Positions 9,148 through 16,611 of a stretch of DNA of 64,000 nucleotides are shown here, piece after piece (positions within the stretch are counted from its first letter, which is position 1; each line of letters begins with the position of its first letter). Source of the DNA: Sphingobium indicum BiD32 (GTDB lineage: Bacteria > Pseudomonadota > Alphaproteobacteria > Sphingomonadales > Sphingomonadaceae); assembly GCF_000382885.1 (NCBI RefSeq), contig NZ_CAVK010000039.1, positions 1 to 64,000 of the forward strand, written 5' to 3'. Both the position numbers and the translations under genes were made by a program. Below the pieces are notes generated by a model. It saw nothing but the letters and a program-made list of their open reading frames with translations, did no database searches and was not told where the DNA came from.

Positions 9148-9149
9148 GG

Positions 9150-10619
9150 TCAGAAGCCGGCCGGGGTTGCGTCGAGCAAGATGGTCTTGCTCTCCAGATA
9201 GGGATACAGCCCTTCCACCCCGCCCTCGCGACCAATGCCCGACTGTTTGAAGCCACCGAAGGGCAGCCCGAATTCCAGCTTCATGCCATTCTGCCCGAAG
9301 CCGCCCGCACGGATGCGGCGACCGATGCGATAGGCCGCGTCCGCATCATTGGTCAGCACCGACCCGTTGAGGCCGAAAGCGCTGTCATTGGCGATGCGGA
9401 TCGCATCTTCCTCATCATCGGCGGGGATCAGGCACAGGACCGGCCCGAAAATCTCCTCCTGCGCGATGCGGCTCTTGTTATCGACATTGGCAAAAAGGGT
9501 CGGCTCGATGAAATAGCCTTTGTTCATATGGGCCGGACGATTGCCCCCGGTGACCAGATCGGCGCTTGCCCGACCCAGCGCGACATATTCCTCCACCCGT
9601 TCCAGTTGGCGCTTCATCGCCACCGGGCCAAGCTGGGTATCGGGTGCATCGCTATGGCCGATGCGGATGCCCTGCATCACCTTGGCAATGGCGTCGGCCA
9701 GTTCGTCATGGCGATGGCGTGGCACGATGGCGCGCGACAGCATGGCGCACACCTGCCCGCTCATGATGGTGATGGTGTTGCCCAGGATCGCGGCAGCCAC
9801 CTCGATCGGAAAATCGTCGCGGACGATCGCCGCGGACTTGCCGCCCAGTTCCAGCGTGCAGCGCGCGACCCGCCCGGCGCACACCTCGCCGATGCGCTTG
9901 CCCGCCAGTGTCGATCCGGTGAAGGTCACCTTGTCGATACCGGGGTTGCGAACCAGATGGTCCGACGCATCGCGCCCGGCCGCGACCAGATTGACGACGC
10001 CCGCAGGGACGCCGGCGGCCTCTGCCGCTTCGGCCATGATATAGGCTTCCAGCGGGGTTTCGGGCGATGGTTTCATGATGACGGTGCAGCCTGCGACCAT
10101 GGCATAGGCGACCTTGGCCGACATGATGCCATAGGGCGCGTTCCAGGGCGCGATCGCCGCGACGACCCCGGCAGGCTCCTGCGCCACGATGGCGGTATGG
10201 ACCTGGCTCGACGGGCGCTTTTCGACGAAAGGAAAGCTGTCCGCATAACCTGCGATCGCCATCATCGTCATGGTCGCGCCGCCGGTCATGATCGGCGCGA
10301 AGCTGGCAAGGCCGCCGACCTGTGCGGTCCAGGCGGCGGCCAGTTCAGGCGCGCGCTTGCCCAGTTCTTCCCCCATCCGCCGCACAATCGCGCCACGCTC
10401 CGCAGGTGCCATGGTGGACCACGGCCCGTCGTCAAACGCCTTGCGCGCGGCGGCGACGGCGCGGTCCATATCCGCTTCCGTGCCATCAACGACGCGGGCG
10501 ATAACCTCTTCGCTATTGGGCGATATGATCTCGATCACGCCATTGCCCGTCGATTCGACCCACGCGCCGCCGATGAACAGCTTGTCGGGATGGGCGATAT
10601 GGATGTTGTCGGGAACCAT
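9150..10619 (-). CDS. NAD(P)-dependent aldehyde dehydrogenase
   Basis: A 489-residue aldehyde dehydrogenase of standard length. Asn160 in PWNAPYG stabilises the intermediate, the coenzyme loop is FTGSTLAGKRIGE near residue 233, the general base is Glu257 in LELGGK, and the nucleophile is Cys291 in SGQVC. EEIFGPVL near the C terminus is also conserved. The start ATG 10619 has AGAGGA six bases upstream. It heads the minus-strand run with the DoxX protein, AraC regulator, TonB receptor and alcohol dehydrogenase, and is divergent from an MFS importer across a region with two matching palindromes. It would oxidise the aldehyde made by the alcohol dehydrogenase; the substrate is inferred. Confidence 0.93.
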   Translation of the reverse strand: MVPDNIHIAHPDKLFIGGAWVESTGNGVIEIISPNSEEVIARVVDGTEADMDRAVAAARKAFDDGPWSTMAPAERGAIVRRMGEELGKRAPELAAAWTAQVGGLASFAPIMTGGATMTMMAIAGYADSFPFVEKRPSSQVHTAIVAQEPAGVVAAIAPWNAPYGIMSAKVAYAMVAGCTVIMKPSPETPLEAYIMAEAAEAAGVPAGVVNLVAAGRDASDHLVRNPGIDKVTFTGSTLAGKRIGEVCAGRVARCTLELGGKSAAIVRDDFPIEVAAAILGNTITIMSGQVCAMLSRAIVPRHRHDELADAIAKVMQGIRIGHSDAPDTQLGPVAMKRQLERVEEYVALGRASADLVTGGNRPAHMNKGYFIEPTLFANVDNKSRIAQEEIFGPVLCLIPADDEEDAIRIANDSAFGLNGSVLTNDADAAYRIGRRIRAGGFGQNGMKLEFGLPFGGFKQSGIGREGGVEGLYPYLESKTILLDATPAGF

Positions 10620-10668
10620 GGTCTATCCTCTTCCTGGGTGGCGCTGCACGCCTTTCCAGTGCATGACT

Positions 10669-10682
10669 ATAACGAACGTTAT
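10669..10682. promoter_or_regulatory. Operator candidate 1, ALDH/MFS divergent region
   Basis: Perfect inverted repeat ATAACG-AA-CGTTAT. The same 14-mer in reverse orientation, with 12 of 14 bases identical, lies 79 bases further on. This copy is 37 bases upstream of the ALDH start codon. Confidence 0.55.
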
Positions 10683-10718
10683 TATTATCGCAAGCCGTTC
10701 CATCGGCTTTTTTAACAC

Positions 10719-10749
10719 TTGACAGTCCGGGTCCGGCCAAACCTATTAT
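10719..10749 (+). promoter_or_regulatory. Sigma70-like promoter for the MFS transporter gene
   Basis: TTGACA at 10719-10724 and TATTAT at 10744-10749 are separated by 19 bases, a little longer than ideal; CTATTA one base earlier gives 18. The second palindrome overlaps the -10 element, the usual arrangement for repression. Confidence 0.4.
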
Positions 10750-10766
10750 ATCATTCGTTATGATAT
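10748..10766. promoter_or_regulatory. Operator candidate 2, ALDH/MFS divergent region
   Basis: Perfect seven-base arms ATATCAT and ATGATAT around TCGTT. Read on the reverse strand it contains ATAACGAATGATAT, matching operator candidate 1 at 12 of 14 positions. It overlaps the proposed -10 of the transporter promoter. No local regulator is an obvious partner; the AraC and TetR genes nearby and the MarR gene at 36785 are all possible. Confidence 0.5.
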
Positions 10767-10804
10767 GGGCGCAGACCCGACCAGGTGAGAGGAAACGCCG
10801 ATCC

Positions 10805-12019
10805 ATGACCCATTCCTTGGATACGGACGTTGCGCCAGCCTTTACGCCCCGCCTGATCCTGTCGCTGTTCCTGTGCGGCGTCATCCTGTTCGTCGATGGT
10901 TATGATCTCGCCGCGCTGCCGCTGGCGCTTCCCCATATTGCCGTCGCGCTCGACATACCGGCCGCCCGCTTTGGTTTTGCGCTGTCGGCGGTGCTGCTGG
11001 GTCTGGGCGTTGGCGCGGTCCTGCTGGCACCGCTGGGCGACCGCTTCGGCCACCGGCGGACGATAATCGTCTCTGTCGTCTGTATCGGCTTGCTGACCAT
11101 GGCGACCGCCAGCGGAACAAGCATTGGCAGCTTCATCGTCTGGCGCCTGCTGACCGGACTGGCGCTGGGGGCATGTCTCCCCAATGTAACCGCGCTCGCC
11201 GCTATCTGGGCACCGCCGGGTCGACGGGCCAGCACGCTGACGATCGTGTCGCTCGGCATCTCCTTTGGCGCTATCATAGCGGGTCTGATCGCACCGCCGC
11301 TGGTCGCGCTGGGCGGCTGGCGCGCCCTGTTCCTGCTACCGGGTGCCGCGACATTGCTGCTGGCGGTGGCGCTGTTCCTGCTCTTTCCGACCGAACAGAA
11401 GATGACACCATCGACCAGCGACAAGCCTGCCCGCCCGCTGGCCCGTATATTGACCAAACCGTTGCGGTTCCCCACCATCATTTTTGCGTTACTCTATGGT
11501 TTCAATGCCTTCGGCCTTTATCTTGTCATCAGTTGGACACCCACGGTGCTACCGCAGGCGGGCTTCACGCTGGATCAGGCGGCCCGTTCGATCACCATCA
11601 TCCAGTCGGGCGGGCTGGTCGTCGCCCTTGCGCTCGCCTGGCTGCTCGATCGTGGCCATGCCGTGCTGGCGCTGGTTGCATCCTACGCCACGATCATCGC
11701 CGCCTTTGCCCTGCTGGCGACCCTGCCTGCCGATCCGCTCCATTGGAACCTGCTGTTGCTCATCGCGGGCGGTGGCATTGTCGGCGTGCATTTATGCATC
11801 GTCGCGGTCGTCACCGGTGTCTTTCCGCCCGATTGCCTGGCCACCGCCATCGGCTTTGGCGTCGCGGTAGCCCGGATCGGCGCGATCGGTGGCCCGCTGG
11901 CGGGTGGCTGGCTGATCAGTCATGGTGCGGAGCCAAACCATTTTTTCCTTTTCGCCATCCTGCCCATGGCGCTTTGCCTGCTCATCACACTGGCCCTGCC
12001 CGCCGCGCGTCGCGCCTGA
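10805..12019 (+). CDS. MFS transporter, aromatic acid:H+ symporter type
   Basis: A 404-residue major facilitator with twelve predicted membrane helices. The first helix carries FVDGYDLAALPLALP, close to the DGxD signature of the AAHS family, which imports benzoate-type acids with protons. The loop between helices 2 and 3 is PLGDRFGHRRT, the MFS signature. ATG 10805 is taken because AGAGGAA precedes it by about ten bases; an earlier in-frame ATG at 10760 lies inside the palindrome and adds a non-membrane tail. It is divergent from the ALDH run with shared operators, so it may carry the same or a related substrate across the inner membrane. Confidence 0.88.
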   Translation: MTHSLDTDVAPAFTPRLILSLFLCGVILFVDGYDLAALPLALPHIAVALDIPAARFGFALSAVLLGLGVGAVLLAPLGDRFGHRRTIIVSVVCIGLLTMATASGTSIGSFIVWRLLTGLALGACLPNVTALAAIWAPPGRRASTLTIVSLGISFGAIIAGLIAPPLVALGGWRALFLLPGAATLLLAVALFLLFPTEQKMTPSTSDKPARPLARILTKPLRFPTIIFALLYGFNAFGLYLVISWTPTVLPQAGFTLDQAARSITIIQSGGLVVALALAWLLDRGHAVLALVASYATIIAAFALLATLPADPLHWNLLLLIAGGGIVGVHLCIVAVVTGVFPPDCLATAIGFGVAVARIGAIGGPLAGGWLISHGAEPNHFFLFAILPMALCLLITLALPAARRA

Positions 12020-12043
12020 TCCAGGCCCAATCGCCATTCAGCC

Positions 12044-13222
12044 CTAATCGATCAGGCGCAGGCCGATGGCAAAACGCAGCCCGACCACCCAGGCGTCGCG
12101 AATGGACGGGTCGGCGGCGGGGTTGCGGACATATTGCATATTGGGCTGGACCGTCAGCCACGGGGAAAGCGGCGTGCGATAGGTGACTTCGGCAACGGAC
12201 TCGGAACGGCCTGCACCGCTGTTCCGGCGATATTCGGTCGATGTCGTCGCGGTGATGACCGCCAGACCCAGTTCATCTTCCGGCCGGCCGGCTAGTGCGC
12301 CCGTCCATTTCACACCCATGCTGGCGAAACGGTCGAACATGTTGAAGCGCCCGTTCGACGTGCCAAGGCGAAAGAAGCCGTCAATCTGCGTGTCGCCATC
12401 GGTCATCAACGGCATCTCGCCGCGCAGATAGACCCCGCCATTGCCCCGCCCCCGGCCACCATCCCATCCATCAAAAGTGGCGGTATAGCGCCAGTGGCCC
12501 AGCAGGAGCCGCGCACCTGCAAGCGGCGCTTCCAGTTCGCCGATCAGCAGCGCGCCGTCGCCTTGGCCGAGCTTGATCACGGTGCGTGCGGGATGATCGG
12601 GGTCGCCCGGCACCCCGTCCAGCACGGCGGCGCGCACCGCCCAGCCCTTGGCAGGCCGCCATTCGACCCGCGCCGCCAGCGATGTCGATGGAAAGAGCGA
12701 CGGGCCGTTGCGGCCGGTCAGGGCAATATCGCTGCCGATGCCATGGGCGCTGCCGACGAACAGGCCAGCCGCGTCGAGTGAATCAAATTCCGAATTAAGG
12801 TCATACAGGCCCGCACGCAGCGACAGGCCGGGCGCCACCATCTGGTCGATCCACGCTTCATAAAGCTTGAACGCCCGCGTGCCCGTTTCGATATTGCTGA
12901 CGGCATGGGCGTCACCCACCGCGTTGGAGATCGACGCGCCATTATTGTAGATGCCATAGACATGCGCTTCTGCCCCGCGCCAGCCCAGCAGCGCCTCCAG
13001 ATCCACCTCGGCCACGATATCCAGATTGTCGAGATAGCGCGCGCGCCGCTTCACCCCGCCCGCCACATTGCCCATCACCTCGCCAGTATAGGTGATATCC
13101 AACAATAGCGGACCCTGCGCCTTATCAATCTCGCCCCCAGCGTGGATATGCGAATGGGGCCGCGTCGGCATCGCGTCACCCGCTGCAGCAGCCAGCAACA
13201 GGAAGGGGGTAACCATCACCAT
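12044..13222 (-). CDS. OprB-like outer membrane porin
   Basis: A 392-residue protein of the carbohydrate-selective porin OprB type. It has a short hydrophobic leader (TPFLLLAAAAGDA), then a barrel with alternating hydrophobic strands. FKLYEAWIDQM and LRAGLYDLNSEFDSLDAAG are typical of the family, and it ends with WVVGLRFAIGLRL. It forms a substrate channel in the outer membrane; not all members carry sugars. The start is uncertain: ATG 13222 or 13216, neither with a clear ribosome site, and the leader lacks positive charge. It is divergent from the TPP-riboswitch operon. Whether it serves thiamin uptake is only a suggestion from position. Confidence 0.75.
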   Translation of the reverse strand: MVMVTPFLLLAAAAGDAMPTRPHSHIHAGGEIDKAQGPLLLDITYTGEVMGNVAGGVKRRARYLDNLDIVAEVDLEALLGWRGAEAHVYGIYNNGASISNAVGDAHAVSNIETGTRAFKLYEAWIDQMVAPGLSLRAGLYDLNSEFDSLDAAGLFVGSAHGIGSDIALTGRNGPSLFPSTSLAARVEWRPAKGWAVRAAVLDGVPGDPDHPARTVIKLGQGDGALLIGELEAPLAGARLLLGHWRYTATFDGWDGGRGRGNGGVYLRGEMPLMTDGDTQIDGFFRLGTSNGRFNMFDRFASMGVKWTGALAGRPEDELGLAVITATTSTEYRRNSGAGRSESVAEVTYRTPLSPWLTVQPNMQYVRNPAADPSIRDAWVVGLRFAIGLRLID

Positions 13223-13417
13223 GGCAGGGACCGGAATTGCGAGACAGTCATAATACTGGCGACTTTAGGGTTTCATCACGCCATCGACCGCTGATCCATC
13301 GCCCCGCGCGCCATAGCTGACCGAAAATCGCCCCGGTTTCGGCAGGAATATGCGTTGTCTCACAGCGATCATTTGACGTGCGCGCGCCGACGCCATAGGC
13401 GCACGCTCAGTTTCAAC

Positions 13418-13522
13418 CCACGGGGTGTCCTGGCGCTGTCAGGGCTGAGAGGCGGATCGGGCGCAGGGGGCGTCCAGTCGGCAAACCCGCGAACCTGATC
13501 CGGCTCACACCGGCGGAGGAAT
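13418..13522 (+). ncRNA. TPP riboswitch (THI box)
   Basis: The conserved thiamin pyrophosphate aptamer core is complete and in order: CGGGGTGTCC, the hairpin CCTG/CAGG, GCTGAGA, a variable G-rich stem, ACCCGC, GAACCTGATC, the CGG/CCG stem, and GCGGAGGAA. The Shine-Dalgarno sequence GGAGGA (13515-13520) is part of the conserved 3' strand, and the receptor ATG follows eight bases later. TPP binding should therefore hide the ribosome site, giving translational control. It lies in the 306-base gap between porin and receptor. Upstream of it a GTGCGC/GCGCAC stem is visible but no clear promoter. Confidence 0.93.
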
Positions 13523-13528
13523 AGGGAT

Positions 13529-15673
13529 ATGCGTTTTTACGCCATTACGTCGCCTGCCATCTCGATTGCCCTGTTGCTGGGCGCAGGGTCCGCCCATGCC
13601 GATGACAGCATCATAGTCACCGCGCGCGGTCGCGAAGAAGCCGAAATCCGCGTGCCGGACACCATAGCCGTCTATGGTCCCGACGCCATCGCCGCGCGCC
13701 GCCTGACCACGATCGACGATTTCATCGCCGCGACGCCTGGCATTTTCATCATCAACGATCAGGACCCCGGCACCAACCTCATTTCCGTGCGCGGCATATC
13801 CACCAACCGCAGCCAGTCGCCATCGATTGCCTATATCGTGGATGGGCTGGCGCTGGCCGATTCCGAACTGTTCACGCTGCGCCCCTATGATCTGACGCGG
13901 GTCGAGATTTTGAAAGGGCCGCAGGGCGCGCTGTTCGGCCGCTCCGCATCGGGCGGTGCCGTCGCCATGACCACCAATGATCCCGGCCCGGACTGGGGCG
14001 GCGAGGCGGCAGTTGGTATCGGCAATGGCCTGACCTGGACCGCCGATGGCGTGGTCAACGCCCCGGTGTCGGATCAGGTGCAGTTGCGCCTGGCCGGTTC
14101 CTATCGCAACAGCGACGGCTTCATCCGCAACAGCTTTCTCGACAAGAAGGTCGATGGCAGCATCAGCCGCAATCTGCGCCTGAAGGCGACGGTCGCTCTG
14201 ACCGAAACCGCCACCTTCCGCTTCCGTCTGGGCTGGGCCAATGAGGAAGGCGGCGCGGCCTATATTTCGTCGGGCAATGTCACCGGTCTCTATAACGGCC
14301 GACTGTCAGGCGCGGCCCTGACCAACCCGTTCGGCGATTTTGAAGGCCGGGCATCACGCACATGGTGGGGCGCGCAAGCCAGCTATGAGCAGGAAGCGGG
14401 TGACGCGCTACTCTTCTCATGGACTGGTGGCTATGATGATTATCACAAGGATTTCGTTGAAGAACTGGATTTCCGCAACGACAAGCCGCTGACCTTCTTT
14501 GGCGTACCCGCCTTTCCAGATGGTATTCAACCCATCGCCCAACCCGTTGATATCAAGGCATGGACCAGCGAAACCCGACTGACCTCGCGCGGCGATGGGC
14601 CACTGCGCTGGCATGTCGGCCTGTTCTACCAGCGGCTGGAGCGCGACCGTACCGATGATTTCGGCCCGCTGCTGTTCGGCGGCGAAGCGTTCCGCGCCGA
14701 AACCCGATCCAGCCAGGTCGGCATCTTCGGACAGGCCAGCTATGACATTACGCCTCAGGTCGAGGCGACCCTGGCGCTGCGCTATGACCGCGACCAGCGC
14801 AAGGAAGATACGGTCGGGACCGCCAGCGGCACTACCGTCGCCCAGCGCGCCCGGACGTTCGAGAAATGGCAACCCAAATTATCCATCGCCTGGCGCCCGA
14901 CGGATCATCTGACCGCTTATGTGACCGGCGCGATCGGCTTCAAGGCAGGCGGGTTCAATCCGCTGCCCGGCGCCACCGATGTGTGGCAGGCAGTATTTCC
15001 GGCCGAAACCACTCGCTCGATCGAGATGGGCGTGAAGGGAGAAAGCGCCGATGGCCGTGTCCGCCTGTCGCTGGCCGGGTTCGTCACCGACTATGACAAT
15101 TTCCAGAACACCGTGTTCCTGGGCAATTCGGTCGTGCTGTCGGTGCCGCAGGTCGATGTCCACGGTATCGAGGCGTCCGCACAGGCAGCGCTTGGCGCGG
15201 GTTTCAACCTGGATGGCGGGCTGGCCTGGACCCATAGCCGCACCGGCACCTATTTCACGCCCAACCCGACCCCGGAACCGGGCGAACCCGCCATTCTGGA
15301 TATGAGCGGCCAGCGGACCCCCAACGCGCCCGACTGGACCGTCAATGGCGGCATCGGCTGGCAGGGCGCGGCTGGCCCGGCGACTGTCAATGTACGGCTC
15401 AGTGTCGCCTATGTGTCCCGCGTCGATTTCGAGATCGACAATATCCTCCATTCGCCGGGCTATACCTTGGTCGATGGGCGGGTCGGCGTCAGCCATGGGG
15501 CTTGGACCTTTGACCTCTGGGCCAAGAATTTGCTCGACAGAAGCTGGGCGATCTCGGCCTTCGGCCAACAGCAATTGCCGCTGCTGCTCGGCCTTGGCCC
15601 CAACGGCCCGTTCGACAGTTTCACCATCAACACCGGCCGCCAATTCGGCGCCAGCGCCACCATGCGCTTCTGA
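13529..15673 (+). CDS. TonB-dependent receptor, probable thiamin or thiamin-precursor transporter
   Basis: A 714-residue TonB-dependent receptor. A signal peptide ends near GSAHADD and is followed by the TonB-box-like SIIVTARG. The plug domain contains VEILKGPQGALFGRSASGG, and a barrel of aromatic-edged strands ends in ATMRF. Placement directly behind a TPP riboswitch whose Shine-Dalgarno is in the aptamer shows that thiamin status sets its expression. The next gene is tenA. Established practice assigns riboswitch-linked outer membrane receptors to uptake of thiamin, its phosphate or its pyrimidine. Which of these is carried cannot be decided here. Confidence 0.92.
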   Translation: MRFYAITSPAISIALLLGAGSAHADDSIIVTARGREEAEIRVPDTIAVYGPDAIAARRLTTIDDFIAATPGIFIINDQDPGTNLISVRGISTNRSQSPSIAYIVDGLALADSELFTLRPYDLTRVEILKGPQGALFGRSASGGAVAMTTNDPGPDWGGEAAVGIGNGLTWTADGVVNAPVSDQVQLRLAGSYRNSDGFIRNSFLDKKVDGSISRNLRLKATVALTETATFRFRLGWANEEGGAAYISSGNVTGLYNGRLSGAALTNPFGDFEGRASRTWWGAQASYEQEAGDALLFSWTGGYDDYHKDFVEELDFRNDKPLTFFGVPAFPDGIQPIAQPVDIKAWTSETRLTSRGDGPLRWHVGLFYQRLERDRTDDFGPLLFGGEAFRAETRSSQVGIFGQASYDITPQVEATLALRYDRDQRKEDTVGTASGTTVAQRARTFEKWQPKLSIAWRPTDHLTAYVTGAIGFKAGGFNPLPGATDVWQAVFPAETTRSIEMGVKGESADGRVRLSLAGFVTDYDNFQNTVFLGNSVVLSVPQVDVHGIEASAQAALGAGFNLDGGLAWTHSRTGTYFTPNPTPEPGEPAILDMSGQRTPNAPDWTVNGGIGWQGAAGPATVNVRLSVAYVSRVDFEIDNILHSPGYTLVDGRVGVSHGAWTFDLWAKNLLDRSWAISAFGQQQLPLLLGLGPNGPFDSFTINTGRQFGASATMRF

Positions 15674-15687
15674 CGAAGGAAACAGCG

Positions 15688-16350
15688 ATGGGCTTTTGCG
15701 ATGAGATTTGGGCAGACGTCGCCCCGCTGCGGCAGGCGATCCTGGCCCATCCCTTCCTGGCCGCGCTGGCCGACGGCACCCTGCCGCGCGAAAGTTTCCA
15801 GCACTATATCGTGCAGGACAGCCTTTATCTGGCGGAATATGCCCGTGTGCTGGCGATCGCCGCCGCCCGCGCACCCAGCGCCGCCGGGCGGCTGGAATTT
15901 TCCGACGGGGCGAAGGTGGCTGTGCAGGTCGAGGAAGGGCTGCATCAGGCCTTTTTCAGCCAGTTTGGCGTCAGTGCAACGATGGTGCAGGCGGTCGAGC
16001 CGACCCCGGCCTGCCTTGGCTATACCAGCTATCTGGCCAGCCTGGCCGCGACCCGCAGCTATGAGGAACTGATCGCAGGCATCCTGCCCTGCTTCTGGGT
16101 TTATTGGGAAGTCGGCTGCGCCATCAAGCCGCGCGCTACCAGCCCCAACCCCTATGCGCCATGGATCGACACCTATGCCGATCCCGGTTTCGGCGCAGCG
16201 ACCGATCGCGTCCGCACGCTGGTGGACGAAGCCGCCGCCACCACCACCCCGGCACTGCGCGATGCCATGGCCCGTGCCTTCCGCAATGCGACCCGGTACG
16301 AATGGATGTTCTGGGATTCGGCCTGGCGGCTTGAGAAATGGCCGGTCTGA
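15688..16350 (+). CDS. tenA: TenA family aminopyrimidine aminohydrolase / thiaminase II
   Basis: A 220-residue TenA protein. The catalytic triad falls at the canonical numbers: Asp44 in IVQDSLYL, Cys135 in ILPCFWVY and Glu205 in YEWMFW. The enzyme hydrolyses aminomethyl- or formylaminomethyl-aminopyrimidine to HMP for thiamin salvage, and can cleave thiamin itself. It starts 14 bases after the receptor stop and shares its TPP riboswitch. The pair therefore looks like an import-and-salvage unit: the receptor brings degraded or intact thiamin through the outer membrane and TenA recovers the pyrimidine in the cytoplasm. An inner-membrane transporter is not seen in the window. Confidence 0.93.
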   Translation: MGFCDEIWADVAPLRQAILAHPFLAALADGTLPRESFQHYIVQDSLYLAEYARVLAIAAARAPSAAGRLEFSDGAKVAVQVEEGLHQAFFSQFGVSATMVQAVEPTPACLGYTSYLASLAATRSYEELIAGILPCFWVYWEVGCAIKPRATSPNPYAPWIDTYADPGFGAATDRVRTLVDEAAATTTPALRDAMARAFRNATRYEWMFWDSAWRLEKWPV

Positions 16351-16445
16351 CGCGCGCAAATCGGAACTATAGGCGGAAAGCAGGATTCACGCCCCTGACA
16401 GCACCGGGGCAGAAACAGCGCCACGCCCGTCAACACGCCGGGCGC

Positions 16446-16526
16446 AAACATAGAATATGAAATCGACCTATCGACCCGGTGGCACGGGTGCTGAAAAAGG
16501 CCGCGTGTTCCCAAACATAGTCTATG
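16446..16526. repeat. Direct repeat AAACATAGNNTATG upstream of glpD
   Basis: Two copies, 16446-16459 and 16513-16526, share AAACATAG and TATG with two differing bases between, 67 bases apart. The second copy contains the palindrome CATAGTCTATG. They lie in the 261-base gap before glpD and could bind a glycerol regulator, but they do not resemble the enterobacterial GlpR site. The rest of the gap holds a weak GCCCC/GGGGC hairpin at 16391-16410 after tenA and nothing else clear. Confidence 0.35.
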
Positions 16527-16611
16527 GCAAGAAGCGGACGGACGATCGCGCCGCCGTAAGAGAGGGAGAGTTGCATCACCATGGGCACAGGGTTGACGCC
16601 GAACCGGACGG

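Noticed and set aside
9129-10715. A 528-codon plus-strand frame opposite the aldehyde dehydrogenase
   Set aside because: No motifs, no ribosome site, and the opposite strand encodes a full ALDH; it is a mirror frame.
16391-16410. GCCCC/GGGGC hairpin after tenA as a terminator
   Set aside because: The stem is only five bases and no T run follows.
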